Under the pieces are notes generated by a model. It had not been told where the DNA came from, ran no database searches, and worked only from the letters and a program-made list of their open reading frames with translations. From positions 1-60,703 of the forward strand of contig VGDO01000010.1 of NCBI GenBank assembly GCA_016869645.1: DNA of 60,703 nt, written 5' to 3'. Below are positions 26,254 through 35,453 of the stretch, piece after piece (the first letter of the stretch is position 1; each line of letters opens with the position of its first letter). The DNA comes from Alphaproteobacteria bacterium. GTDB lineage: Bacteria; Pseudomonadota; Alphaproteobacteria; SHVW01. Both the position numbers and the translations under genes were made by a program.

Positions 26254-27303
26254 ATGGTCGACGTCATCGCCATCGGCGGGATCAACGTCGACTATATCGT
26301 CCGCAAGACATCGGCAAACGCGCGTCTCCTCGACGATGTCGTTCTCGAATCGGAGCGCCAGGTCGACGCACAGCGCATCGAGAAGCTGCTCGATCGCGTT
26401 GGTCGATCGAATGTGCGCCGCGTGCTCGGCGGCTCTGCCTTCAATGCGGCGCAGGCCATCGCGGCAGCGGCCGCCCAAATGACGGTCGGCTATGTCGGCG
26501 TCGCGGGCGTCATACCCGGCGAAACCTTCGACGTTCTCGCCGAGATGAAGGCATCGCGGATCAGCGTCGACCTGATCCGTCGGTCGCGGGCGATCTCCGG
26601 GCAATGCGTCGCGGTCGTTGATGGGACGCGACGTGGTCTTGAAACGTGCCCGGGCGCCAATCTCGAGCTGGCCGAGCATCTCGACGAGCGCCGCGCGACG
26701 ATCCTGTCGACGCTCGGTGCGGCCAGGCTCGTACACATCACCTCGTTCTTCGATCGTCCAGCTGTCGAACGGGTTCTAAGCCTGCTGGACGGCGCGAAGA
26801 TGGCCAACACGGCACTCCGCATCAGCTTCGACCCGGGTCACTTCATGTGCCGGGACGACTGCGATCTGGTGTTGGGGTTTGCGGGCATGTCCGACTACCT
26901 GTTCCTGAGCGATCGCGAGTTGGCGCTGCTTGCACGTGCTCGGCAGCCGGCCGAGGAGGCCGTACGCAGCCTGCTGGCGCAGATCGGCGGGCAGCGACTG
27001 ACGATCATCGTCAAGGAATCGGGCCGTGTCTCGGTATTCGGCGCCGCGAGAGGAGATGTCAGCGTCGCTCGATTCTCACATGAGGCGCTGGCCGCCGACC
27101 AGATCCACAGCCCAACCGGGGCCGGAGATGTGTGCGCTGCCGGCTTCCTCGTGGGATTCCTCACTCCCGGCTTCGATCTGGAGCGCGCCGCCCTGTTGTC
27201 GTCGCGCATGGTCAGGGCGAAGTTGACGAGCCCGGAGCCGAATTCGAGGAAGCTCGGCTTGTCTCGGATCTTGACCGGGCTGGCCGGCGACCCGACGAGC
27301 TGA
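26254..27303 (+). CDS. PfkB family carbohydrate/nucleoside kinase
   Basis: A 349-residue ribokinase-fold kinase. The N-terminal signature is VIAIGGINVDYIV with substrate-binding LGGSAFNAAQAIAAA, and the C-terminal signature is SPTGAGDVCAAGFLVGF, containing the catalytic Asp and the anion-hole GAG. The substrate (sugar, nucleoside or related) cannot be deduced. It lies 22 bp after the CoA transferase and converges on an ABC permease, with 7 bp between stops. Confidence 0.88.
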   Translation: MVDVIAIGGINVDYIVRKTSANARLLDDVVLESERQVDAQRIEKLLDRVGRSNVRRVLGGSAFNAAQAIAAAAAQMTVGYVGVAGVIPGETFDVLAEMKASRISVDLIRRSRAISGQCVAVVDGTRRGLETCPGANLELAEHLDERRATILSTLGAARLVHITSFFDRPAVERVLSLLDGAKMANTALRISFDPGHFMCRDDCDLVLGFAGMSDYLFLSDRELALLARARQPAEEAVRSLLAQIGGQRLTIIVKESGRVSVFGAARGDVSVARFSHEALAADQIHSPTGAGDVCAAGFLVGFLTPGFDLERAALLSSRMVRAKLTSPEPNSRKLGLSRILTGLAGDPTS

Positions 27304-27310
27304 ATCGCGA

Positions 27311-28129
27311 TCAGCTCAGACGTCCGATGCGATCGAGCCCGACCGTGCGGGCGATCACGATCATGACAAGAAAGGAGAGCGCAATCTCGAAGGCGGAGAT
27401 GGCGGCGATCGCCGGCGTATTGTCGTATTGCACGAGATAGTAGAGCTCGACCGCGAGCGGCCGGCCGCGTACGTCGGATGTGAAGAGCGCGACGGTCACA
27501 TTGTCGAACGCTTCGATGAAAGTGAAGGCGGCAGCCGCGATGATCGCCGGTCCGAGCTGCGGCACGGTCACGCGCGCAAAGGTTTCGAGCGCACCGGCGC
27601 CGAGATTGGCGCTCGCCTCGTCGAGCCGCTGATCGAGGCCCGCGAGTCTCGCCATGACGATGCGGATGACAAAGGGCAGGCAGAAGACCGACAGCGCCAG
27701 CACCAGCATCTGGTCAGAGGCGCGGAACGCGAAATAGGCGCCGAAGAACAGGCTGGCGATGCCGATCACCATGCCCGGCATCATCTGCGGCGACAGCAGG
27801 AAGGCATTGACCGCCGACTTGCCGGCAAAGGTGCCGCGCACCGAGGCGAAGGCGGCGGGAATGCCCAGCAGCAGCGTGATCGCCGTGACCCAGAGGGCGG
27901 TGGTCACGCTCACACCGATCGAGTCGAGAAGCTGGCGGTTGGCCAGCACCTGGCCGTACCAGCGCGTCGAGAAGCCGGACGGCGGAAAGGCGATGTAACC
28001 GCGCGGCTCGAAGGACACGGCGATGACGATCAGGCTGGGCGCCACCAGGAGAAGCAGTGCAAAACCCGCGACCAGGGCGAGTGCCGTGCCGCCGGCAAGG
28101 TCGATCGCGGACACTTTTCGGCGGCTCAT
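27311..28129 (-). CDS. ABC transporter permease, polyamine (PotC) type
   Basis: A 272-residue inner-membrane protein with about six helices. The cytoplasmic EAA loop, which contacts the ATPase, is recognisable as LDEASANLGAGALETFARVTVPQLGPAI. Family members transport polyamines, thiamine-type or iron compounds with a PotA-like ATPase and a periplasmic binding protein, neither of which is adjacent. The ATG at 28129 overlaps the stop of the upstream permease (ATGA), so the two are coupled. Confidence 0.9.
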   Translation of the reverse strand: MSRRKVSAIDLAGGTALALVAGFALLLLVAPSLIVIAVSFEPRGYIAFPPSGFSTRWYGQVLANRQLLDSIGVSVTTALWVTAITLLLGIPAAFASVRGTFAGKSAVNAFLLSPQMMPGMVIGIASLFFGAYFAFRASDQMLVLALSVFCLPFVIRIVMARLAGLDQRLDEASANLGAGALETFARVTVPQLGPAIIAAAAFTFIEAFDNVTVALFTSDVRGRPLAVELYYLVQYDNTPAIAAISAFEIALSFLVMIVIARTVGLDRIGRLS

Positions 28130-29058
28130 CGCGTCACCTCGGCCCAGCGCGCGAGCTGCCTTCCCGCCGCGACGATCGCCAGCACGAATGCGAAGCACGT
28201 TGCGAGCAGGATCGCGGCGAGCACCGCGCCGCGCGTCCAGTCGAGCACGACCACGGTCTGTTCATAGACCTGCACGGCAAGCGTCGCATAGGCGCCGCCG
28301 CCGAGTAGCTGCGGCACGATGAAGTTCGTGTAGGAGATGGCGAAGACCAGCGCCAGCCCGGCGAAGATCGCGGGGATCGACATCGGCACGGTGACGCGGA
28401 AGAAGGTTTCCGTGCGGCTGGCGCCGAGGTTCTCAGACGCTTCCTCGAGGCGCCGGTCGCGCTCGGCGAGCACGGCGAGCAGCGGCAGGATCATGAACGG
28501 CAGGTGTATCTGCGTCATGCCGATCAGCACGGCCCAATCGGTGTTCAGAATGCGCAAGGGCTCGTCGATCACGCCCAGCGACAGCAGTGTCTGGTTGACG
28601 ATGCCGCGCCGTCCGCCGAGGATGACAAGCCACGCATAGGCGCGCACCAGCGCGCTGGTGAGCAGCGGCGAGACGACCGCAACCAGGATCAGCACGCGCG
28701 CCAGGCCGCGCACCTGCGAGAACAGGTAGGCGACGGGATAGCCGAGCGCGAGCGTCAGCAGCGACGACACGACGGCGACCCACAGGCTGCGCCACATCAA
28801 GCGCCAGACCAGATCGTCGTTGAGCGCCTTGATCAGGTGCTCGAGGGTCAGGGTGTCGCCGACGATGCGGCCGCGCTCGATGGTGACGAAACCGAAGGCG
28901 AGCAGCGTCGCCATCGGCAGGACGAGAAAGATCACGAGAAACACGATCGCCGGGACAGCCGGCCACAGACCGCCGCCATGGAGCAGGCGACGGATCAGGC
29001 GGCGATGTCCAGGAATCAAGAGATTCGGCGGTGGGCCGCCCAATGTGGTCGTTGTCAT
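28126..29058 (-). CDS. ABC transporter permease, polyamine (PotB) type
   Basis: A 310-residue membrane protein with about six helices, first partner of the permease that follows. The EAA loop is LEEASENLGASRTETFFRVTVP. The ATG at 29058 is chosen because the first hydrophobic helix (WPAVPAIVFLVIFLVLPMA) then begins about 30 residues in. It is transcribed divergently from the amidohydrolase, which may share its promoter region (29059-29179) and its substrate. Confidence 0.9.
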   Translation of the reverse strand: MTTTTLGGPPPNLLIPGHRRLIRRLLHGGGLWPAVPAIVFLVIFLVLPMATLLAFGFVTIERGRIVGDTLTLEHLIKALNDDLVWRLMWRSLWVAVVSSLLTLALGYPVAYLFSQVRGLARVLILVAVVSPLLTSALVRAYAWLVILGGRRGIVNQTLLSLGVIDEPLRILNTDWAVLIGMTQIHLPFMILPLLAVLAERDRRLEEASENLGASRTETFFRVTVPMSIPAIFAGLALVFAISYTNFIVPQLLGGGAYATLAVQVYEQTVVVLDWTRGAVLAAILLATCFAFVLAIVAAGRQLARWAEVTR

Positions 29059-29179
29059 CGGCGCGGCCAAGAATGAGACGCGCTCGGAGGTTGCCAGAAC
29101 GATCCGGGCGGCGCAAGCATGGGCGAGGAAACGAGGCGCGCTCGGATCGGTTCGCGCGCAACTCAGGAGTGATCGGTCC

Positions 29180-30722
29180 ATGCCGCCATCCCGCACGATC
29201 GTCCACGGCGCCCTGGTGCTCGAACGATTTGCCGCCGACGACCAGCCGGTTCTGCATCGCGACGCCGGTATCCTGATCGATGCCGGCAGGGTCGTCGCCA
29301 TCGGGCCGCTCCCCGACATGCGGCGCGATCATCCGGATGCCGCGGTGCTGGGCGATCCGGACATGTTCATCACGCCCGGCCTGATCAACGCCCATCATCA
29401 TGTCGGCACGACACCCTTGCAGCTCGGCGCGCCTGACCTGCCGCTCGAGCTGTGGTTCGCCGCGCGGCTCGGGCTGCGCGACGTCGATCTCTATCTCGAC
29501 ACGCTCTACTCCGCCTTCGAAATGATCTCGTGCGGCGTGACCACGGTGCAGCATCTGCACAGCCGGGCGCCGGGCACGTCAGAGGACGTGCTGCGCGCCG
29601 CCGGCGAGGTGATACGCGCCTACCGCGACATCGGCATGCGCGCCTCCTACTCGATGGCGCTGCGCGATGAATCGGCTGGTCTACGAGGCGGATGACGCTT
29701 TCGCCGCTCGGCTGCCGGCGGAAATGCGGCCGGCCATGGAGGAATACTTCCGGCGCTTCACGCTGCCGCTCGACGAGCAGGTGCGTATCGTCGAGACATT
29801 GTTGTCGGCGCACCGCGACGATCCGCTGATCCGCTGCCAGGTGGCGCCCGCCAACCTGCACTGGCTCAGCGACCGCGCGCTCGAGGCGGCGGGCGAGATC
29901 TCGGCGCGCGCTGCAGTGCCGATGCACATGCATCTGGTCGAGACGCCCTACCAGAAGGCCTACGCCAAACGCCGCACCGAGGGCACCGCGCTCGCCTATC
30001 TGCACCACATGGGCCTGACCGGTCCACGCATGACGATCGGCCATGGCGTGTGGATGACCGAGGACGACATCGCGCTGTGCGCGGCGACCGGCACGCGCAT
30101 CTGCCACAACTGCTCGTCCAACTTCCGGCTCAAGAGCGGCATGGCGCCCATCAACCGGTTCCTGGCGCAGGGCATTCCCGTGGCGCTGGGGCTGGACGAG
30201 GCAGGCATCAATGACGATCGCGACATGCTCCAGGAGATGCGGCTCGTGCTGCGTGCCCATCGCGAGCCCGGCATCGACGCGCCGCAGCCGTCGCCGTCCT
30301 CCGTGCTGCGCATGGCGACCGAGCACGGCGCGCTCACCACGCCGTTCGGCGGCCGCATCGGACATCTGTCGCCGGGAGCTTCCGCCGATCTCGTCATGTT
30401 CGATTGGAGATCGGTGACCTACCCATACCAGAACGACGCCATTCCGCCGGTCGACGTGCTGGTCCAGCGCGCCAAATCCACGTCGGTCAAGTCGGTGATG
30501 ATCGATGGCGAGATCGTCTACCGGGATGGACGATTCACGCGCATCGATCGCGATGCCGTGCTGGCCGAGATCGCCGCGCGCTTCGCGCGGCCGTTGACCG
30601 CGGCCGAGAGCGCGCGACGCGAGCTGGCGCGGCAGGTGTTCCCCTATGTGCGGTCATTCTACGACGGATGGTTGGACGGGTTGGGCGACGAGCCCTACTA
30701 CCGTCCGAGCGGGCGCGACTGA
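29180..30722 (+). pseudogene. Amidohydrolase split by a frameshift
   Basis: Two overlapping frames together make one metal-dependent amidohydrolase of about 514 residues. Frame 1 (29180-29695) has the start, the beta-sandwich strands and the first metal motif LINAHHHVG. Frame 2 (29667-30722) has MHMHLVETPY, MTIGHGVWMTEDD, GLDEAGINDD and the C-terminal part GASADLVMFDW. Protein similarity passes from ALRD (to 29668) straight into NRLVYEADD (from 29670), leaving one surplus G. Loss of two bases from RDQN (GAT-CAG-AAT) would explain it. No slippery heptamer is seen. It may be a decayed gene or a sequencing error. Relatives include cytosine- or chlorotriazine-type deaminases. Confidence 0.8.
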
Positions 30723-31363
30723 GCCCGCAGCAGTGCGAGACCCACCGCGGCCGGCAGCGGCTCGATGATCGGTTCTGCAAAGCGGTCACGCAGCACGCGC
30801 GCGGCCTGTGCCAGCGGCCCGCCGCCGATCACGACGGCCTGCGCGCCGTCGACCCGAAGGGCGCTGTCGCACGCCGCAGCCAGCGCCTCGACCAGCCTGC
30901 GTTCATCGGCCATCAACGCGGCAGGATCTTCGATCGTGGCGCGGATGGAGATCAGCAGCTTGCGATGGCCATAGGCGTCGGCTGCAGCGCGGATGCCGTC
31001 GGCCAGCTCCGGGGTCGTGGTTGCCACCGAGAAGCGACGGTCACCTTCGGCCGCTTTCGCCATGGCCGCCTCGGCAATGCCCGTGACGGGTATCGACAGG
31101 CGCCGGCGCAGCTCCGCCAGGCCGGGATCGCCGAAGGCGGCGATGATCACGCCGTCGATGCCATCGAGCGCCGCGTCGTCGAGCAGCGCATCGACCGCCA
31201 GCGCGGCCGCCGCGAGCTGGGCCGGGTTGGTGATCAGCCTCGCGCCCGAGCGGGCGGTTGCGGTCTCGATCGTCACGCCGGCAATGGCGCCGCGGGCGAT
31301 CTCCGCCATGCGCGCCGTCGTGGCGGCATCGGTATTGGGATTGATCAGAAGGAGGCGCGTCAC
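30698..31363 (-). CDS. Asp/Glu/hydantoin racemase-like protein lacking catalytic cysteines
   Basis: A 221-residue protein with the hydantoin/aspartate racemase fold (LLLINPNTDAATTARM; FGDPGLAELRR; VTGIAEAAM). The two catalytic cysteines of this fold are replaced: IIAAFGDPG has A76 and VVIGGGPLA has G181, where hydantoin racemase has Cys. A cysteine-based racemase mechanism is therefore unlikely. It overlaps the 3' end of the convergent amidohydrolase by 25 bp and lies 41 bp after the D-threonine-aldolase-like gene. Confidence 0.8.
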   Translation of the reverse strand: MTRLLLINPNTDAATTARMAEIARGAIAGVTIETATARSGARLITNPAQLAAAALAVDALLDDAALDGIDGVIIAAFGDPGLAELRRRLSIPVTGIAEAAMAKAAEGDRRFSVATTTPELADGIRAAADAYGHRKLLISIRATIEDPAALMADERRLVEALAAACDSALRVDGAQAVVIGGGPLAQAARVLRDRFAEPIIEPLPAAVGLALLRAQSRPLGR

Positions 31364-31404
31364 GCGCGGATCACGGCGCGCCGTCGGCGGCGATCAGCTT
31401 GGAC

Positions 31405-32529
31405 CTAGAGCAGCGCGCCGCGTGCCGCGACCGGCCAGAGCGCTTCGACCCGGTCAGCGCGCACGCCGACATACCAGTCGTGCAGATTGACCGTGGGATC
31501 GCAATGGCCGGGAATCAACCTGATGCGATCGCCGATACGCAGCCGGTTGGTCGGCCGCTTGAGCCTGATCAGGCCATGCTCGTCGGCAGCGCGGACATAC
31601 TCGGCCTCGTCATGACCGGCCACGACGGGAAATCCGGAATCGACGGACGACGCCTTGTGGCCCGCGTCGCACACGGCGCGGTCGTCGGCCGGCCGGCTCA
31701 TCACGGTCGACAGCACGAAGAGCGCGTGCTCGAAGCGCTGGTAGGGCTTGCCATCGTCGTCGAGGTTGCGCGCGTAGTCGACATCCATGAACACGTAGGA
31801 GCCGCATTGCAGCTCGGTCCAGATGCCGCTCGCCGCTTCGAGCATGAAGGTGCCGGTGCCGGCGCCGGTAATGGCAGGGCACGGCAGGCCGTGCTGCACC
31901 AGCAAGTCCCGAGTCCGGCGCGCGCGGTCGGCCGCCTGGGCGATCTCGGCGTTCCGTTCGGCCGCCGTGCGCTTGTGCTGAGCCGAGCCGTGATAGGCCT
32001 GCAGGCCCGCGAAGCGCAGATGCTTCGACTTGGCGATGCGCTGAGCGAGTGCCAAGGCCGGCTCGCCGGGCTCGACGCCGCATCGATTGCCGCCCATGTT
32101 GACCTCGACCAGAACCTCGATCTGCGCGCCGGCCTCCGAGGCCGCCAGCTCCAGCCCGTCGACATGCACGACGTCGTCGACGCAGGTGCTGATGCGGGCC
32201 TGGCGCGCGAGGGCGGCCAGCCGGCGCAGCTTGGGCATGCCGACGATCTGGTTGCTGACCAGGACGTCGGCGATGCCGCCGGCGACCAGGATCTCCGCCT
32301 CGCTCACCTTCTGGCAGCACACGCCGACCGCGCCGAGCGCCACCTGCTTCAGCGCGATGGTCGGCGATTTGTGGGTCTTGGCGTGCGGGCGAAGTCGAAC
32401 ACCGGCGGCAGCGGCGGCATCCGCCATCCGCTTGAGGTTGCGTTCGAAAGCGTCGAGGTCGATGAGGAGGGCGGGCGTGTCGATCTGGTCGACCGGCATG
32501 CCCAGGTCGGCGGGCGGGCGCATCGTCAT
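31405..32529 (-). CDS. D-threonine aldolase/D-serine dehydratase-like PLP enzyme
   Basis: A 374-residue alanine-racemase-fold enzyme of the DSD1/D-threonine aldolase group. The PLP lysine is K51 in RPHAKTHKSP, the phosphate loop includes GAGTGTFML, and the C-terminal metal site is IPGHCDPTVNLHDWYVG, with the His and Cys/Asp that bind the divalent metal. Such enzymes cleave or dehydrate D-beta-hydroxy amino acids. ATGs at 32529 and 32523 are both possible. It follows the EamA gene by 10 bp. Confidence 0.85.
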   Translation of the reverse strand: MTMRPPADLGMPVDQIDTPALLIDLDAFERNLKRMADAAAAAGVRLRPHAKTHKSPTIALKQVALGAVGVCCQKVSEAEILVAGGIADVLVSNQIVGMPKLRRLAALARQARISTCVDDVVHVDGLELAASEAGAQIEVLVEVNMGGNRCGVEPGEPALALAQRIAKSKHLRFAGLQAYHGSAQHKRTAAERNAEIAQAADRARRTRDLLVQHGLPCPAITGAGTGTFMLEAASGIWTELQCGSYVFMDVDYARNLDDDGKPYQRFEHALFVLSTVMSRPADDRAVCDAGHKASSVDSGFPVVAGHDEAEYVRAADEHGLIRLKRPTNRLRIGDRIRLIPGHCDPTVNLHDWYVGVRADRVEALWPVAARGALL

Positions 32530-32539
32530 GACGACAAGA

Positions 32540-33454
32540 CTAGCCCGGGCTGCGCGCTGCCGCCACCCGCCGCTCGCGCATGGAAATGTAGACGCCGCTG
32601 CCGCAGATGATGGCCATGCCGAGCCAGGCCCAGACATCGGGGAAATCGCCGAACGCGGCATAGCCGATGGCGGTCGCCCAGATCAGCTCGCTATAGGCGA
32701 AGGCCGAGATCTTCGAGGCCTCGGCACGCTCATAGGCGAGGATGACCAGCAAATGGCCGCTCATCGCCATGGCGGCCATCCCGACCATGACGGCAAGGTC
32801 GAACAGGGTGGGTGTCACCCACACGGCAGGGAGAGCCGCCGAGGTAGAGGCCGCGCCGACCAGCGCGGTGAAAGTGAGCGTGATCAGCGGCGGGCTGGTG
32901 CCGGCGAGCCGCCGCGTGGCGATGATGTAGAAGGCGTAGACGAACCCGGAGCCGAGCCCGAACAAGGCCGTCCACTGGAATACGTCGGTGCCGGGCTTGA
33001 TGATGAACAGCGCGCCGAGAAAGCCGATCGTCACCGCGCTGAGGCGCCGGAAGCCGACATGCTCGCCGAGCAGGAAGGGCGCCAGGATCGTCACCACCAG
33101 CGGCGCCACCATGGCAAGCGCGAGCGTCTCGGCGATCGGCGTGTTGCTGAGGCCGGCAAAGAAGAAGATGGTCGAGACGAGCAGGAACAGGCTGCGCCGG
33201 ATCTGCAGGCCGCGCTGCGGCGGGCGGATCGTGGCGGCGACCCCGTAACGCCATAGCACGATCGGCGCGAGCATGACGAAGTGAAAGAAATGACGTGCCC
33301 AGGCGATCTCGATGATCGGATAGCGCTGCGTCAGGTATTTGGCGAAACCGTCCATCGCGGCGATGAACAGCATCGAGCCCGAGACCATCAGCGCACCGAT
33401 GACGGGCTGCTCGGCGGGCCGGCCCGCCGCAATGGCGGTGCCCGGTGCGCTCAT
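32540..33454 (-). CDS. EamA/DMT family transporter
   Basis: A 304-residue membrane protein with about ten helices in two EamA repeats, recognisable by LIWATAIGYAAFGDFPDVWAW near the end of the second repeat. DMT proteins usually export amino acids or metabolites. The ATG at 33454 overlaps the NUDIX stop (ATGA). In context it could export an amino acid handled by the following PLP enzyme, which is inference. Confidence 0.88.
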   Translation of the reverse strand: MSAPGTAIAAGRPAEQPVIGALMVSGSMLFIAAMDGFAKYLTQRYPIIEIAWARHFFHFVMLAPIVLWRYGVAATIRPPQRGLQIRRSLFLLVSTIFFFAGLSNTPIAETLALAMVAPLVVTILAPFLLGEHVGFRRLSAVTIGFLGALFIIKPGTDVFQWTALFGLGSGFVYAFYIIATRRLAGTSPPLITLTFTALVGAASTSAALPAVWVTPTLFDLAVMVGMAAMAMSGHLLVILAYERAEASKISAFAYSELIWATAIGYAAFGDFPDVWAWLGMAIICGSGVYISMRERRVAAARSPG

Positions 33455-34041
33455 GATGCGATGATCAGGCGCGCGACCTCGGCGGGCAACTCGCCGCGGC
33501 GCGCCATGAGCTCGACCTTGAGCAGGCTGGCGACGCTCAGCGAATCGGTGATCTCGCCCGCCCATGCCATGTCGAGCGCGCGGGCAAAGGGCAGCTTGCG
33601 GATTTGCAGCTGCTCGGTCTCTTCGGGCTGCGCCTGGCCGTGTGCGAGGTTCCAGGCGAGGAACGAGATCGCCACTTCGTCCGACACGCTGTTCGACAGG
33701 TCCATGCGGAGAAATTGGCGCCAGTGTTCCGCAACCAGCCCGGTCTCCTCGATGAGCTCCCGCTTGGCCGATTCGAGCGGCGCCACGTCAAGCGCGCCGC
33801 CGCCCTCGGGAATCTCCCAGCTGTATTTGCCGAAGGGAAAGCGGAACTGCCCGACCAGGAAGGTCGAGCCGTCAGCGTCGATCGGCACCACGCCGATCGC
33901 AAGATGCTTGAAATGGACCGTGCCGTAGATGCCGGGCTTGCCCATGGGGTTGATCACGTCGTGCTCGGTCACGCGGATCCAGTTGTTGTCGTACTTGGTC
34001 GTCGCGCGGAGCGCGGTCCACGGATTCTTGGACTCGGTCAA
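33451..34041 (-). CDS. NUDIX hydrolase, ADP-ribose pyrophosphatase-like
   Basis: A 196-residue NUDIX protein. The box is present as IPEGGGALDVAPLESAKREL followed by IEETGL; the first Glu of the canonical Gx5E is not conserved, but the R-E-L-x-E-E core that binds Mg is intact. Similar proteins hydrolyse ADP-ribose or related nucleoside diphosphate compounds. It starts 26 bp after the sugar dehydrogenase and is coupled to the EamA gene. Confidence 0.88.
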   Translation of the reverse strand: MTESKNPWTALRATTKYDNNWIRVTEHDVINPMGKPGIYGTVHFKHLAIGVVPIDADGSTFLVGQFRFPFGKYSWEIPEGGGALDVAPLESAKRELIEETGLVAEHWRQFLRMDLSNSVSDEVAISFLAWNLAHGQAQPEETEQLQIRKLPFARALDMAWAGEITDSLSVASLLKVELMARRGELPAEVARLIIAS

Positions 34042-34067
34042 GGCAGGTGGAATCCTTCGTCGATCGA

Positions 34068-35219
34068 TCAGTTGGCGGCGGTGATGCGCAGGATGCGGTC
34101 GTCGCCCTCGCGCACCCGTCCGCGGCCGTCACGATTGCTGGTCAGCACGTAGAGCGCGCCATCGGGTCCGGTCACGGCATCGCGCAACCGGCCGTAACGG
34201 CCGCGCTGGCCCGCCTCGGCGAACCAGCGCTCGATGCTGCGCGCGCGCCAGTTGTTGCCCTGGTGCTCGACCTTGATGCGCAGCAGCGTTTCGCTGCGCA
34301 AGGTGGCGACATAGAGGTCGCCGCGCCAGAAGACGAGGCCGCCGGGTGGCGTCGCGACGTCGGGAAAGGCCGCGATCGGGTCGACGAAGCCGCTGCGGCC
34401 GGGTGCGCCGACCTGTAAGGGCCAGCCATAGTTGGCGCCGCGGCGGATCACGTTGACCTCGTCCCAGGCGCGCAGGCTGAGCTCGCCGGACGGGCCGTGT
34501 TCGCTCGAGAACATGTCGCGCGTCTCGGGATGCCAGGTCAGGCCCTGGACGTTGCGGTGGCCCAGGCTCCAGACCGGCGAACCGGGAAAGGGATTGTCCT
34601 GGGGGATCGCGCCGTCGGCCGCGACGCGCAGGATCTTGCCGCCATGGCTGCCCAGGTTCTGCGCCAGCTCGTTGCGGAAGATCTCGCCGGTGCCGACATA
34701 GAGATGCCCGTCGGGCCCGAAGGCGATGCGCCCGCCATTGTGGAAGTTCGCGCCGGGCAAGTGGTCGACGACGATGCGGTCGTGCCTGGCCGTCCTGCCG
34801 TCGAAGCTGAGGCGCACCACGCGGTTGATCGTGCCCTTGTCGTCACGGTGCGTGTGCATGGCATAAAGGTATGGCTCGGACGGAAAGCGCGGATGGATGG
34901 CGAGGCCCATCAGCCCGCCTTCGCCGCCTTGCGCCGCATCGATGCGCGCGACGGGCTCTGCGACCAGCTTGCCGTTCTCGATCAGCCTGATGCGCCCGAC
35001 CCGCTCGCTGACCACGGCGTTGCCGGCGTTGTTGCCCGGCAGGAAGACGAGCGACCAGGGCGCCTCCAGGCGGTCGACCCAGGTGGTCACGCGCACCTCG
35101 GGCACGTCCATGCGCATGACGTCGTCGAAGGGTTGCGGCTTCGGTCCGATGATGGTGTCGGCACCGGCTGCGGGAAACGCGAGGGCAAGCAAGGCCAAGG
35201 CAAGAGCAGCGCGCGACAT
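34068..35219 (-). CDS. PQQ-dependent aldose sugar dehydrogenase family protein
   Basis: A 383-residue secreted protein of the soluble glucose/sorbosone dehydrogenase (YliI-like) family, a six-bladed propeller that uses PQQ. A cleavable signal (ALALALLALAFPAAGA) exports it to the periplasm. Typical segments are SERVGRIRLIENG, GGEGGLMGLAIHP, NFHNGGRIAFGPDGHLYVG and SLGHRNVQGLTWHP, the last two carrying the PQQ- and substrate-site His and Asn. The substrate and PQQ source are unknown. Confidence 0.88.
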   Translation of the reverse strand: MSRAALALALLALAFPAAGADTIIGPKPQPFDDVMRMDVPEVRVTTWVDRLEAPWSLVFLPGNNAGNAVVSERVGRIRLIENGKLVAEPVARIDAAQGGEGGLMGLAIHPRFPSEPYLYAMHTHRDDKGTINRVVRLSFDGRTARHDRIVVDHLPGANFHNGGRIAFGPDGHLYVGTGEIFRNELAQNLGSHGGKILRVAADGAIPQDNPFPGSPVWSLGHRNVQGLTWHPETRDMFSSEHGPSGELSLRAWDEVNVIRRGANYGWPLQVGAPGRSGFVDPIAAFPDVATPPGGLVFWRGDLYVATLRSETLLRIKVEHQGNNWRARSIERWFAEAGQRGRYGRLRDAVTGPDGALYVLTSNRDGRGRVREGDDRILRITAAN

Positions 35220-35281
35220 GGCTGAACTCCGGCGGGGGTGTCGCGCCTTGCTTAGCGGGAATTGCGCTCCGGCGCCATACT

Positions 35282-35316
35282 GCCGAAAACGACAAAGGGC
35301 GGCTTCGAAGCCGCCC
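35282..35316 (-). terminator. Rho-independent terminator after the substrate-binding protein gene
   Basis: On the minus strand a perfect 20-bp palindrome, GGGCGGCTTCGAAGCCGCCC (35316-35297), is followed by TTTGTCGTTTT. It lies 138 bp downstream of the binding-protein stop and upstream of the sugar dehydrogenase. Confidence 0.65.
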
Positions 35317-35340
35317 CCCTTGTTCCCGCCCTCACCGAAG

Positions 35341-35432
35341 GTGGGGGAGGGTTAGGGTGGGGGCCCCAAGCGGAAATCCTGACCGCAGACCCCCACCCCG
35401 ACCCTCCCCCACGCCGAGGCGCGAGGGAGGGA
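35341..35432. repeat. GC-rich intergenic inverted repeat
   Basis: Arm 1 (35341-35363) and arm 2 (35390-35412) are 23 bases each and complementary at all but two positions. The second arm, with its following CGCGAGGGAGGGAG, recurs at 53909-53951. Confidence 0.8.
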
Positions 35433-35453
35433 GATCCTAGCGACGCACGAAGA

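Noticed and set aside
29660..29700. Programmed ribosomal frameshifting in the amidohydrolase
   Set aside because: The junction GCGCGATGAATCGG has no slippery heptamer, no internal Shine-Dalgarno sequence and no clear downstream structure; a two-base loss or sequence error explains it more simply.
35341..35432. CRISPR or tandem-repeat array
   Set aside because: The repeats are inverted pairs without regular spacers and recur singly between genes, as in REP-type elements.
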